Part shown: positions 35,911 to 44,922 of the stretch, piece after piece
Numbering within the stretch: the stretch's first letter is position 1
Layout: each line of letters begins with the position of its first letter
Assembly (NCBI RefSeq): GCF_002737755.1
Contig: NZ_PEGH01000004.1
Span: 1-64,000, forward strand
From: Caulobacter sp. BP25
GTDB lineage: Bacteria > Pseudomonadota > Alphaproteobacteria > Caulobacterales > Caulobacteraceae
Direction of reading: 5' to 3'
DNA length: 64,000 bases
Program-made: the position numbers and the translations under genes
Notes under the pieces: model-generated
The model's database searches: none
The model's input: the letters and a program-made list of their open reading frames with translations, nothing else
Told to the model about the DNA's origin: nothing

Positions 35911-38790
35911 CTAGAACTTGTACTGCAGGCCCAGGTTAAACTGGCGCCCCGTGTGGGTGTAGACGAAGGTGCTGTCACGATCGGAGTCGATGAACTGCCG
36001 ATTGAAGCGGTCGAAGATATTCAGCCCCTCTAGCGTTAGCTTGAAGTGGTCGTTGATCTGGTACGAGGCGGCCATGTCGAACGTCAGGTTCGGCGAATAG
36101 CCCTCCAGGTCCTGCAGGGGATTGTTGGCCGGCAGGGCGACGATCGACTTGTCGCGGTACGAGGCCGAGATGCGGGCGCTGAACTTGCTGTCGTCGTAGT
36201 AGAGCGTGGCGTTGTAGGCGTTCTTCGACAGGCCGATCAGGTCGTTGGTGGTCACGCCGCCGGCCGCCAGGAAGTACTCGATCTGGCTGTCGACATAGGT
36301 GTAGTTCACCAGCGCCCCGGTGTGCCGCAGCAAGCCCGGCAGGAAGGTGAAAGCCTGCTGGTAGTTGATCTCGAAACCCTTCAGCGGTCCGCCCGGCGTG
36401 TTCAGCGGACGAGTCACCGTGATCGGCGTGTTGTCCGGATCAACGCCCGAAGAGCCCAAGAGCGCCATCGGCAGCCCCGTCTGGCGGAACGTCAGCTGCT
36501 GGGACTGGTTTTGAACATAGGTCTCGATGTCCTTGTAGAACAGGCCCACGCCCAGGATCGCGCCGGGCGCGAAGTACCATTCAGCACCGACGTCGGCGGT
36601 CCAGGCGCGGATCGGATCCAGCGTCGGATTGCCCGAGCTGATCGACGGCGTACCGGTCAGGTTCAGGCTGCCGCCCGGCGTCAGGAAGCCGAGATCGGGC
36701 CGCGAAACCGTCTTGGCGCCGGAAAAGCGCAGGACGAGATCGGGCGTGACGTCGACCGAGACGTTCAGCGACGGCAGCACGTCGTCATAGGCGTGCTCGG
36801 CGGTGACCTGCTGCGGGGTCAGGCCGATCTGATAGCCGCGCGACTCTAGTTCCGTGCGAGCGAAGCGGAAGCCGACATCGCCTCGGACCGGTACGCCCCC
36901 AATGTCGGTGCGCAGGTCGGCTTGCAGGTAGGCCGAGGTCACCTTCTCGTCGACCCGGCGGATACCGCCGTAGTTCGGAGCCAGATTGTAGAGGCCGGTC
37001 TTGCTGTAGAGGTTCTGGTTGGCGACGAACTTGTCGTAGTCGATCGTCGCCCAACTGCTCGGGAAGACGCCCGCGTCCAGGCCGTGGCCGCCAAAGCCCG
37101 TGACGACCTTGGTCAGGTTCTTCAGCTCCGCCGAAGTGAAGCTGGGGACCAGGAAATTGTTGGGCCGCTGGAAGGTCGAGGTGTCGAACGAGAACTCGTC
37201 ATAGTGCCCGCCGACCTTGATGGTCAGGGCGTCGTCGACGGCCCAGGCCAGGTTCAGGTCGACCGTGCGATAGATGTTGGTCGTGAAGGTCTGGGCCAGC
37301 CGCACTTCGGCGTTCGGGGCGGCGAAGCTGTAGAGCGACGCGTCGGTGACATCGAAGCCGTGGGTGATGATCGGCTGGTCGCGGTTCTTGCGGAAGTCTA
37401 TCGTCATGCTCGTGTTGGGACGCTGGAACATGATCGTCGTCGTCATCGGCTGGTCGTAGTCCGACTTCGAGTAGCCGATCAGGCCCTTGACCGTGATCCG
37501 GTCCGTCAGCTCATGCGTGCCCGCCAGGGTGTACTGCTGGAAGACGTTCTGGAACTCGTCGTGCTGAGTGTCGGAGCGGACGTCCACGCCGTCGAAGCGG
37601 GCGAAATCGACGTCATAGACCGTCTGGCCGAAGTTGACGCCCGCCGTGCGGCTGGTCCCGGCGTTGCGCAGGACCAGTTCGCGGACAGCCGTCTGCGGCT
37701 TGCCGTTCTGGCTGATCGCGCGGGCGAACGAGAAGCCCTCCAGCCAGTTCTCCTCGCGCTTGACGTCATAGTTGGAATAGAGGGCGTCGAAGCTGAGCGA
37801 GGTGCGTGAGGTCGGCTTCCACTGCAGGGCCAGGGTCGCGCCGGTGCGCTCCTGGTCGTGGTGGAAGCGGCCATAGCGCGGCAGGCGCGGGAAGAAGACG
37901 GTCGAGCGGTTGGCCTGATCAAAGACCGTTTCATTGGCGGCCGGCCTGGCGACGCCGGTGGCGCAGTTGGCGGCGTCCGTGCCGTTGGCGGCGTTAGTGG
38001 CCGGGTTCTGCGGCGTGCGGCCCACGGGCGTGCAGAAGCCGCCATCGACCGTGGCCGGGTTCCAGCCGCCCGAGCCCCACTGATCCTCCAGGAACTTGCG
38101 CTTGCTCCAGGCCAGCGACGCCTGAGCCCCGAACTGGCCCCAGGCCGTGTCCCAGCGATCGCCCAGCACGGCGGTGAACTTCGGGTCCGAGTTCTTGGAC
38201 AGGTCGTTGTAGCCGGCCGAGGCGCCGATCACGAAGGTCCGCCCCTTCTGGTCCAGCGGGCGGGCCGTCTCCAGATCGACCGTCGCGCCCAGCGAGCCTT
38301 CGATCACCTCGGCCTGGGCGGTCTTGCGCACCGTAATGCCGCTGAACAGCTCCGAGGCGAAGGTATTGAAGTCAAACCCGCGACCCAGGTTCGCGCCGCG
38401 ATCGCTGGTCGTCGCGCCGCTGGTCGACTGGGCTTCCATGCCGTTGATGCGGACGCGGGTGAAGGCGGGCGGCAGGCCGCGCACGGTGATCGTCCGGCCC
38501 TCGCCGGCGACGCGGGTGATCGAGACGCCCGGCACCCGCTGGATCGACTCGGCCAGATTGGCGTCAGGGAAGTCGGCGATGTCCTCAGCCTTGATGGCGT
38601 CGACCACGCCCGAGGATTGGCGCTTGACGCTCAGGGCGCTCTGCAGGCTGGCGCGGAAGCCCGTGACCACCACCTCCTCGACGGCGTTGTCCTCGACGGT
38701 TTGCGCCGACGCGCCCTGGGCGATCATCGCGCCCGCCATGGCCAGCGCGAAAAGCGAGCAGCCCGAACTCCAGCCGTGTTTGGACGACAT
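35911..38790 (-). CDS. TonB-dependent receptor, 959 aa
   Basis: A large outer-membrane receptor. The signal peptide is SLFALAMAGAMIAQGASAQ, then the TonB box EEVVVTGFRASLQSALSVKR and plug VVDAIKAEDIADFPDANLAE, SIQRVPGVSITR, a combination shared by carbohydrate-type receptors of Caulobacter. The barrel ends GRQFNLGLQYKF. AGGAGGG lies upstream of the ATG at 38790, which I prefer to the extended frame from 38874. The ligand is unknown: its promoter carries palindromes unlike the hexuronate operator, so it is probably not part of that regulon. Confidence 0.9.
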   Translation of the reverse strand: MSSKHGWSSGCSLFALAMAGAMIAQGASAQTVEDNAVEEVVVTGFRASLQSALSVKRQSSGVVDAIKAEDIADFPDANLAESIQRVPGVSITRVAGEGRTITVRGLPPAFTRVRINGMEAQSTSGATTSDRGANLGRGFDFNTFASELFSGITVRKTAQAEVIEGSLGATVDLETARPLDQKGRTFVIGASAGYNDLSKNSDPKFTAVLGDRWDTAWGQFGAQASLAWSKRKFLEDQWGSGGWNPATVDGGFCTPVGRTPQNPATNAANGTDAANCATGVARPAANETVFDQANRSTVFFPRLPRYGRFHHDQERTGATLALQWKPTSRTSLSFDALYSNYDVKREENWLEGFSFARAISQNGKPQTAVRELVLRNAGTSRTAGVNFGQTVYDVDFARFDGVDVRSDTQHDEFQNVFQQYTLAGTHELTDRITVKGLIGYSKSDYDQPMTTTIMFQRPNTSMTIDFRKNRDQPIITHGFDVTDASLYSFAAPNAEVRLAQTFTTNIYRTVDLNLAWAVDDALTIKVGGHYDEFSFDTSTFQRPNNFLVPSFTSAELKNLTKVVTGFGGHGLDAGVFPSSWATIDYDKFVANQNLYSKTGLYNLAPNYGGIRRVDEKVTSAYLQADLRTDIGGVPVRGDVGFRFARTELESRGYQIGLTPQQVTAEHAYDDVLPSLNVSVDVTPDLVLRFSGAKTVSRPDLGFLTPGGSLNLTGTPSISSGNPTLDPIRAWTADVGAEWYFAPGAILGVGLFYKDIETYVQNQSQQLTFRQTGLPMALLGSSGVDPDNTPITVTRPLNTPGGPLKGFEINYQQAFTFLPGLLRHTGALVNYTYVDSQIEYFLAAGGVTTNDLIGLSKNAYNATLYYDDSKFSARISASYRDKSIVALPANNPLQDLEGYSPNLTFDMAASYQINDHFKLTLEGLNIFDRFNRQFIDSDRDSTFVYTHTGRQFNLGLQYKF

Positions 38791-38885
38791 GCGACCCTCC
38801 TGACAGGGCCGGTCTCGCCGCGCCCTCTGACGTTTCCAACCCGAGGCTCCCGGTTGATCCGGCTCAGCTCTCATTCCGTGAAATT

Positions 38886-38924
38886 TCCCACTTTGTGGGA
38901 TAATGTCTCACAAGATAACATTAT
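38886..38924. promoter_or_regulatory. palindromic operator region upstream of the TonB receptor
   Basis: Two dyads lie about 100 bases before the receptor start: TCCCAC-TTT-GTGGGA (38886-38900), and ATAATGT (38900-38906) with ACATTAT (38918-38924). The second is AT-rich in a GC-rich context and could be a regulator site overlapping the promoter. The rest of 38791-39098 shows no gene. Confidence 0.55.
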
Positions 38925-39098
38925 ATGTCGGACAAGTTGGAGAACCGCAAGCTCCGGTTATGAGGCGGACTGACGATCGGACCAGGGTGAGCGTGACGCC
39001 GGACCATCACGGCGCCGGGGTCTGTGTCCGTCACGGCGGGATCGCTTACGGCTCCGTTTGCGTTCTAGGCGCGACGCATGAGCTTGGGAGCCTTTTCC

Positions 39099-39326
39099 AT
39101 GACCAACCGCCTTCTTCTTCCCCTGACGTTCACCCTCGCCGTGGCGAGCCTGGCCGCCTGCGACAAGGACGCCGGCCGCAAGCAGGAGACCATCGGCAAG
39201 ATCGAGTCCGGCGCGGGTGAGATTGTCGGCGATAAGGACCTCAAGGCCGAAGGCAAGAAGGACCAGGTCGCCGGCAACGTGAAGCAGGGCGAACTGAAGG
39301 ACGCCGTGAAGGAGGCCAAGAAGTAG
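39099..39326 (+). CDS. CsbD-like small lipoprotein, 75 aa
   Basis: The protein has lipobox SLAAC followed by a lysine/glutamate-rich CsbD-type domain (IGKIESGAGEIVGDKDLKAE, GKKDQVAGNVKQGELKDAV). CsbD proteins are stress-induced in many bacteria and their biochemical role is unknown. The lipoprotein form is unusual, since CsbD proteins are normally soluble. GGGAG precedes the ATG at 39099; the upstream start at 39078 would lengthen the signal peptide. Confidence 0.82.
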   Translation: MTNRLLLPLTFTLAVASLAACDKDAGRKQETIGKIESGAGEIVGDKDLKAEGKKDQVAGNVKQGELKDAVKEAKK

Positions 39327-39334
39327 CGGGGCGC

Positions 39335-40699
39335 TTACACCCCCGCGCCCTTCGGAATCGCGTCCAGCTCGCCGCTAGCGCGGGCCTTCTTGCCGTAGAC
39401 CACCTCGAACAGGGGGCTGGCCATCACCGTGGTGATGATGGCCATCAACACCAGCATCGAGAACAGGGTCGGGCCGATGATGCCCTTTTGCAGGCCGATA
39501 TTGATGATGATCAGCTCCATCAGGCCGCGCGAGTTCATCAAGGCCCCGATGCCCATGGCGGTGGCGTGGTCCTCGCCCGTCAGGCGGGCGGCGGCGTAGC
39601 AGGCGCCCCACTTGGCCAGGATCGAGCAGGCCAGAATCCCCAGAGCGATCGCCAGCAGCTCCAGCGAGTTGACCATGTCCATCCGGGTGTTCAGGCCCGA
39701 ATAGGTGAAGAACATCGGCAGCAGCAGCACCACGGCGACGGGCTCGACCTTCTTTTTCAGCTCCTCGGTCAGGCGGCCGCGCGGCATGACCACGCCCATA
39801 ATGAAGCCGCCAAAGATGGCGTGGATGCCGACCGCGTCCATCAGGAAGGCCGAGACGCAGAAGGCCAGGATAACCAGGGCCAGGGCGTGGGTGCTCATCT
39901 CGCCCTCGCGCTCGACCATGCGCCCCAGGGGCGCCAGGATCTTGGGGCCCAGGGTCAGCACGAACAGCCCCCACAGAAGCCCGCCGCCGATCGCCAGGAT
40001 CGCCACGCCCGGCCCGCCGCCGAAAGTGGCCAGGACCACGGCCAGCACGCACCAGGACACCGCGTCGTCAAAGGCGCCGGCGGTCAGGGACAGGGTGCCC
40101 AGGGAAGTCTTCTGCAAGCCGCGCTCATTGATGATCCGCGCCAGCATCGGAAAGGCCGTCAGCGCGATGCAGGCGCCCATGAACAGCGTCGCCGCGCCCG
40201 GCGTGATCGTCGGCGCGAACAGGCCCGGGACCTTCAGCAGGAAGGGCGTGATGATCGCGGCGATCAGGAAGGGCGCGGCGATGCCGGCGAACGACACGCT
40301 CATCGCGCTCTTGGCCTTGGCCTTGAAGTGACCTGCCTGAAAGGTCGTGCCGACCAGGAACATGTAGAGACCCACACCCAGTTGGGCGCCCACATAGAGG
40401 ACGTTGCGCGTCTCCTTGGGGAACAGCGCCAGCTGGAAATTGGGGAACAGCAACCCCAGCAGCGAGGGGCCCAGGACCACGCCGGCGATCATCTCGCCCA
40501 CCACCTGCGGCTGGGCCAGCAGCTTCTTGCCCAGCCACCCGAACACACGGCAGGCCAGCACGATCACGGCCAGCTGCAGGAAAAAGTGGATGGAGTAGTC
40601 ACCCGGCGTATAGCTCTGGGCGGCGGCTGCCGTGGCCGGACCATGCGGCGACAGGATTTCTGACGCTGTCTTCAGCGTGTCGGCGAGCAGGTCTGGCAC
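39335..40699 (-). CDS. CPA2-type cation/proton antiporter
   Basis: A 454-aa polytopic inner-membrane protein with about 12 helices. It contains FLQLAVIVLACRVFGWLGKK, VVGEMIAGVVLGPSLLGLLF, the membrane region SLTAGAFDDAVSWCVLAVVL (paired acidic residues as in Kef/NhaA-type antiporters), AIFGGFIMGVVMPRG and GALMNSRGLMELIIINIGLQ. Members exchange Na+ or K+ for H+. No regulatory RCK domain follows, so it is a short form. It is convergent with the CsbD gene. Confidence 0.9.
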   Translation of the reverse strand: MPDLLADTLKTASEILSPHGPATAAAAQSYTPGDYSIHFFLQLAVIVLACRVFGWLGKKLLAQPQVVGEMIAGVVLGPSLLGLLFPNFQLALFPKETRNVLYVGAQLGVGLYMFLVGTTFQAGHFKAKAKSAMSVSFAGIAAPFLIAAIITPFLLKVPGLFAPTITPGAATLFMGACIALTAFPMLARIINERGLQKTSLGTLSLTAGAFDDAVSWCVLAVVLATFGGGPGVAILAIGGGLLWGLFVLTLGPKILAPLGRMVEREGEMSTHALALVILAFCVSAFLMDAVGIHAIFGGFIMGVVMPRGRLTEELKKKVEPVAVVLLLPMFFTYSGLNTRMDMVNSLELLAIALGILACSILAKWGACYAAARLTGEDHATAMGIGALMNSRGLMELIIINIGLQKGIIGPTLFSMLVLMAIITTVMASPLFEVVYGKKARASGELDAIPKGAGV

Positions 40700-40818
40700 T
40701 GGTGTAAGCCCCCTAATAGGTCATCTTGGCTTTGCGCCTTTGACCCATGCCGACCAGAGATTGCCCGGCGGCGCAATCCCCGAACGGGATTTTTCGCGCC
40801 GCCCCTGAAACAAGACGG

Positions 40819-41904
40819 CTACAGCCTCGGCAGCCCGTCCATGATCGCCGTCAGGGCCAGCACCGTCTGGCCCTCCATGGCGCTGTGGCCGGCGTCGGTG
40901 ATGACGTAGGTCGCCGGCGGCGTCCCCGTCTTCTCCAACGCCTCGACCAGGCGCGAGGCCTGGGTCAGCGGGCAGACCTGGTCGAAGCGGCCGTGGACGA
41001 TGTGGACCGGAACGTCCTTCAACGCGCCGACGCCATCGGTGATCTCGCCTTCCTTAAGGAACAGGTCGTGGGCGAAGAAGTGGGCCTCGATCTGGGCGAA
41101 GCTCAGGGCGAATTCGGCCTCGCCGAACTTGCCCGGGTCGCTGACGGCTGGGATCATGTTCGAGATCGTCCCCTCCCACACCGACCAGGCCAGGGCCGCG
41201 CGTAGCTGCAGCGCGCGCTCGCCGTCGCTGGTCGGGACCCTATCGAAGATCGCCTTGTAGGCGCCCATCATGTCGCCGCGCTTCTCCGCCGGAATGACCT
41301 CGACGAAGGCCTTCCATTCGTCCGGATAGGCGATGTAGGCGCCGGGCTCGGTCAGGCCGTAGGGCTTGTCGGCAAAGGTCGCCGCATTGCCCTGGTACAT
41401 GTAGAGCAGGTCTTCCTTGGACCCCAGGAAGATGCCGCGCAGGATCAGCGAGGCCACCTTGTCCGGATTGCGGATCGCGTAGACCAAGGCCAGGGTGCTG
41501 CCCCAGCTGCCGCCGAAGACGTGCATCTTGCCGGTGATGCCCAGCGCGTCGCGCAGGGCGTTGATGTCGGCGACCAGATCATCCGTCGTGTTGTGCGCCA
41601 GAGCCTTCTGCGGCCCATCGGCGGCGACAGTCGGGCGACTCTTGCCGCAACCCCGCTGGTCGAACAGGATCACCCGATAACGATCCGGATCGAAGAACCG
41701 CGACATCACCGGCGCGCAGGCCCCGCCCGGTCCGCCGTGCAGGAACATCACCGGCTCGCCGTCGGCGCGGCCGTATTCCTCCCAATAGAGCTCGTAGTCG
41801 GGCGCGGTGTCGACCCGCAGCCAGCCCGTACGCAGCGGCTCGCCTTGCGGATAGGTCCACTCGGTGGTGACCTTGCTGGTGGTGCGAAGTCGCGAGAAGT
41901 CCAT
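40819..41904 (-). CDS. pip: proline iminopeptidase
   Basis: An alpha/beta hydrolase (about 361 aa) that releases N-terminal proline from peptides. The oxyanion region FLHGGPGGACAPVMSRFF, the strand DRYRVILFDQRGCGKSRP, the nucleophile elbow VFGGSWGSTLALVYA (Ser near residue 132) and the catalytic His region VITDAGHSAMEGQT match prolyl aminopeptidase. I start at 41904, preceded by AGGA; the ATG at 41934 is less likely. Divergent from the DUF1244 gene. Confidence 0.92.
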   Translation of the reverse strand: MDFSRLRTTSKVTTEWTYPQGEPLRTGWLRVDTAPDYELYWEEYGRADGEPVMFLHGGPGGACAPVMSRFFDPDRYRVILFDQRGCGKSRPTVAADGPQKALAHNTTDDLVADINALRDALGITGKMHVFGGSWGSTLALVYAIRNPDKVASLILRGIFLGSKEDLLYMYQGNAATFADKPYGLTEPGAYIAYPDEWKAFVEVIPAEKRGDMMGAYKAIFDRVPTSDGERALQLRAALAWSVWEGTISNMIPAVSDPGKFGEAEFALSFAQIEAHFFAHDLFLKEGEITDGVGALKDVPVHIVHGRFDQVCPLTQASRLVEALEKTGTPPATYVITDAGHSAMEGQTVLALTAIMDGLPRL

Positions 41905-41991
41905 CGTCGAATCCTGTCGAAAGAGGCCGCGCACTCTCGCGCCGAATGGTCGGAATCTCTAGGGTCGGATGACACGAGATTTGGAACGCCC

Positions 41992-42300
41992 ATGACCATC
42001 GAGATCGAAGACCGCCACGCCGCCGCCGCGTTCCGCCGCCTAGTCGAACACCTCCAGATGCGCGCCGACGCCCAGAATATCGACCTAATGGGCTTGGCCG
42101 GCTTCTGCCGCAACTGCCTGGGCGATTGGGTCAGCGAAGCCTCGGACGGGACGGTCAGCAAGGAAGCCGCCCGCACGGCGGTGCACGGTATGCCGGCCGC
42201 CGAGTGGAAGGCCAGGCACCAGACGCCCGCCACGCCGGAGCAACTGGCGCGGATGGAGGAAAGCCTGGCGCTGAACGCCAAGCTGCGGGGCGAAGCTTAA
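41992..42300 (+). CDS. DUF1244 family protein, 102 aa
   Basis: A small soluble protein with the conserved CxxC pair in GFCRNCLGDWVSEASDG and DUF1244 flanks (AAFRRLVEHLQMRADAQNID, AAEWKARHQTPATPEQLARM). The family is widespread in proteobacteria and uncharacterised; the cysteine pair suggests metal binding. Confidence 0.9.
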   Translation: MTIEIEDRHAAAAFRRLVEHLQMRADAQNIDLMGLAGFCRNCLGDWVSEASDGTVSKEAARTAVHGMPAAEWKARHQTPATPEQLARMEESLALNAKLRGEA

Positions 42301-42363
42301 GCGCCCCCGTTGCGAGCCTCGACCGAAGCGTGCTGATCTGCCCCCGTTCGTCCTGGGGTTTCC

Positions 42364-43053
42364 ATGCCTGATCTATCGCGCCTGTCCGACGCCGAGCGTC
42401 GGGCCTTGCTGCTGCTGGCCCAAGGCCACACCGCCAAGAGCGCCGCCGCCCTGCTCGACACCACCGAAGCCGCTGTCAACGAGCGGCTGCGCGAGGCGCG
42501 GCGCAAGACCGGCGTCGGCAGCAGCCGCGAGCTGGCGCGCCTCGCTTCCCAAGAAACTCGTGACGAGAAAATCGGGGTGGCCGGGCGCGACGCCCATGCG
42601 GCAGTCGAACGACGTGTCCTCAACTTCTGGGCCCGCTGGCCCCTGCTTCTGGGAGTCTCCGCCTTGGTCATCATCGCCTCCGTCGTCGGAGCCGTCACCG
42701 CCCTGGCCGTCTCTGGCCAAGCCGCCCCCGACCCCGCCACACCGCCGCGCGTGGTCGCGACCTATCCGAAGCCCGGCGCCGTCGTGCCGGCGGGGGCGAT
42801 CACGCTGAAGGTGACGTTCGATCGGCCGATGCAGCCGGGATGGTCCTTCACGAACCGGGACCTGGCGAGCATCCCCCCGTGCGACTGGAAGCAACCGAGC
42901 CAGTCGCCGGACCGGCGCAGCTTCTCGGTGAACTGCAAGCTTGAACCGGGCCGCGCATACTGGATCGGCTTCAACAGCGCCTACCACAAGAACTTCGCCT
43001 CGACCGAAGGCGTCCCGGCGACACCGGCGGGGCTACCGTTCTCGACGAAGTAG
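42364..43053 (+). CDS. LuxR-type HTH fused to a membrane anchor and an Ig-like domain
   Basis: The 229-aa product has a LuxR/sigma-like helix-turn-helix at residues 5-60 (LSDAERRALLLLAQGHTAKS, then AAALLDTTEAAVNERLREAR), one transmembrane helix at about 92-116 (LLLGVSALVIIASVVGAVTA) and a C-terminal bacterial Ig-like domain (RVVATYPKPGAVVPAGAITL, then KVTFDRPMQPGW) outside the membrane. The layout is that of a one-component membrane-bound transcription factor that could sense a periplasmic signal. No target is identifiable. Confidence 0.8.
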   Translation: MPDLSRLSDAERRALLLLAQGHTAKSAAALLDTTEAAVNERLREARRKTGVGSSRELARLASQETRDEKIGVAGRDAHAAVERRVLNFWARWPLLLGVSALVIIASVVGAVTALAVSGQAAPDPATPPRVVATYPKPGAVVPAGAITLKVTFDRPMQPGWSFTNRDLASIPPCDWKQPSQSPDRRSFSVNCKLEPGRAYWIGFNSAYHKNFASTEGVPATPAGLPFSTK

Positions 43054-43074
43054 CGCCGACGCTCGTAAAGGGAC

Positions 43075-43131
43075 GGGAGAAGAACCCCTCTCTCTGTGAG
43101 AGAGGGCGGGGCCCGCCGCGAAGCGGTGGGA
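43075..43131. repeat. REP-like repeat, possibly the IS110 target
   Basis: The sequence CCCCTCTCTCTGTGAGAGAG followed by a GC-rich block (43108-43131) can fold into a hairpin. A related copy in the opposite direction lies at 44376-44428. IS110 elements commonly insert in such repeats. Confidence 0.65.
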
Positions 43132-43140
43132 GCAACCATG

Positions 43141-44094
43141 TCATTGTGCGGGTCGAGTGCGCCAGGGGCGTTGCTGACGGAGGATTAGGTTCGCCGCCTC
43201 TATGAGCTTTCGCATGATGGCGACAAGGACGAGCTTAGGAGGCTTGCCCTTTGAGCGCAGTCGTTCGGCGAAGGCCCTGAAGCCTGTATCGACGCGCTTT
43301 GCGGCCAGTGCGGCGATGTAGACAAGACGCCTGGGGCGAGAGCGCCCGCCCTGGATGAAGCGCTGGCCTTTGTGTTGGCCGCTTTCGCTGTCGAACGGCG
43401 CAACGCCGAGCAGGGCGGCGGCCTTTCCTGGCTCCAGGGCGCCAAGCTCGGGCATGCGGATCAGGACGGCGACGGCCACGACCGGCCCAAAGCCCGGCAG
43501 GCTTCGCAGCAGCGCCAGACGTTGGGCCAAGTCGGGATGAACCGCCACCAGGGCCAGGATGTCCTTAAGCAGCCGAGCCTTCAGGTTTTCCAGAGAACGG
43601 ATCCGAGCCTGATAGCTGCGGATGATGTCCTTCAGCGTCACGTGCTCCAGATAGGTCTTCATCTGGGCGGCCTGATCGCTCATCTGCTCGTAGGCCGTCA
43701 GGCGCTCGGCTAGCTGGCTCAAGCGAGGATCGCTGGCGGCCCTGACCGCGTCGACCTGCGCCGTCGCCGCAGCGATCAGCGCCGCATCGAGACGGTCGTT
43801 CTTAGCCTTCATGCGCTTGAGACGCGCGAACAGCCGAACCTCCAGAGGCTGATGCATCACCACCTCTAGACCCGCAAAGCCCATGGCCTCACGCACCGCC
43901 CGTTCGTAGCCTCCGGTCGCTTCCAGCCCAACGCGCGTGACGCCGTGCGACTTCAGCCAATCCAGCAAGCTTCCGATCCCGGCCGGGCTATTGTTGATCA
44001 CCAACGTCTCGCTCCGGCCATAAAGCGCCACGTCGAGGCGACCCTTCCCCACATCAATCCCGGCGATGATCGTGTTAAGCTTACACCGTTCCAT
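43141..44094 (-). mobile_element. IS110-family insertion sequence with intact transposase
   Basis: The 317-aa transposase (start ATG at 44094) has the N-terminal DEDD domain with D14 in IIAGIDVGKGRLDVALYG, a Glu in VGLEATGGYERAVR and the acidic pair in MKAKNDRLDAALIAAATAQ. The C-terminal transposase_20 domain includes LRSLPGFGPVVAVAVLIRM and the serine/glycine block SESGQHKGQRFIQGGRSRPR, which holds the conserved Ser. IS110 elements use a DEDD-serine recombinase and often a guide (bridge) RNA from their non-coding end; about 100 bases of non-coding DNA lie beyond 44094. Exact ends are not resolved; the 8-mer GCAACCAT occurs at both 43132 and 44130. Confidence 0.88.
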
Positions 44095-44922
44095 GTCCCG
44101 TCCTTGTGCTTGCGGACCCTGTCGTCCCTGCAACCATCCGGGTCTTGAAACGTCGACGAGGGCCCAGCTCCCACGCAGCCCCTAACGGCTCAGGGTGAAA
44201 CGGCCTCTCTCCGACCGTCCGCCTGGCGCGCCAACGCCGGGCGGACCTTCCGGACACCCACGCCTAACATCCCATCGGCAAACAAGGGTGAGAGGTTACT
44301 GGGCGAGCAGGAAATCCTCAGCGCCTTCAATAGCTTTCCCACGCACCACCGTATCCGGAAAGGGTGAACCCACTCACCCTCCCATGCTGCGCATGGGCCC
44401 CTCCCTCTCTCCAAGAGAGAGGGATTTTATGGGCGTTCAACGAGCGTTCGGCCAATCTCCTCCACCCCCTCCAAAACCGCCGTATCCTGTTTCCACCTCG
44501 AAGCACTGGGGAGGGCGCGCGGCCAGCGACCTTCGCGGCTTTGGGGGGCGGTCGAGCGGGGACAGGTTCGAGGGGGATACTCGAACGGTCCGGGGATCTG
44601 GTTGCTGGCCAGACCCGCCCGCCGTCGGCGTGGTTGGAGGCAAAGGGCGTGTTTGGCTGAAGGCCCGTCCTCTTCGACCGCTAGGCCTCTCGGAAACGGG
44701 AGGTCTAGGTCCCGGTAAGGCCTGAACAGGGCCACCCGACGGGACGCTGATGGAAAACGATCGCGCGAGGCGCCTAGCTTCGTCGAAACGGTAACTACTA
44801 CTCACACTCCGGACGAACGTCCGGCGCCTCGCATCCCTCCCCGATCCCGGCGTTTCCGCGTCGGGCCGATTTCGCGCGCCCTCCCCCTGGATGGGGGAAG
44901 GGAGCTTGTGGGAGAGACCCTC
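44095..44922. other. gene-free stretch with repeats and strong secondary structure
   Basis: No reading frame here looks coding. 44095-44190 is probably the non-coding end of the IS110 element. 44376-44428 is a REP-type repeat, the inverted relative of 43075-43131. 44560-44832 contains a run of unusually perfect hairpins that are listed separately. Several translated frames are Pro/Arg/Gly-rich and typical of non-coding GC-rich DNA. Confidence 0.6.
44560..44832. ncRNA. candidate structured RNA, family unknown
   Basis: Four strong hairpins occur in a row. H1: GGAC...TTCGAG (44560-44572) with CTCGAA...GTCC (44580-44591). H2: CTAGGCCTC (44681-44689) with GAGGTCTAG (44700-44708). H3: GTCCCG (44709-44714) with CGGGAC (44740-44745) around a smaller hairpin. 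H4: GCGAGGCGCC (44765-44774) with GGCGCCTCGC (44823-44832), enclosing CCGGAC-GAAC-GTCCGG. I looked for signatures of RNase P RNA, SRP RNA, tmRNA and tRNA and found none. The strand and boundaries are unknown; chance folding of GC-rich DNA is possible. Confidence 0.3.

Noticed and set aside
44195..44725. Plus-strand 176-residue frame after the IS110 element
   Set aside because: It is Pro/Gly/Arg-rich, has no good ribosome-binding site and covers the repeat and hairpin region.
44560..44832. RNase P RNA, SRP RNA or tmRNA at the hairpin cluster
   Set aside because: I looked for the conserved RNase P GAGGAAAGUCC, the SRP tetraloop region and the tmRNA tag (AANDN-type) and found none on either strand.
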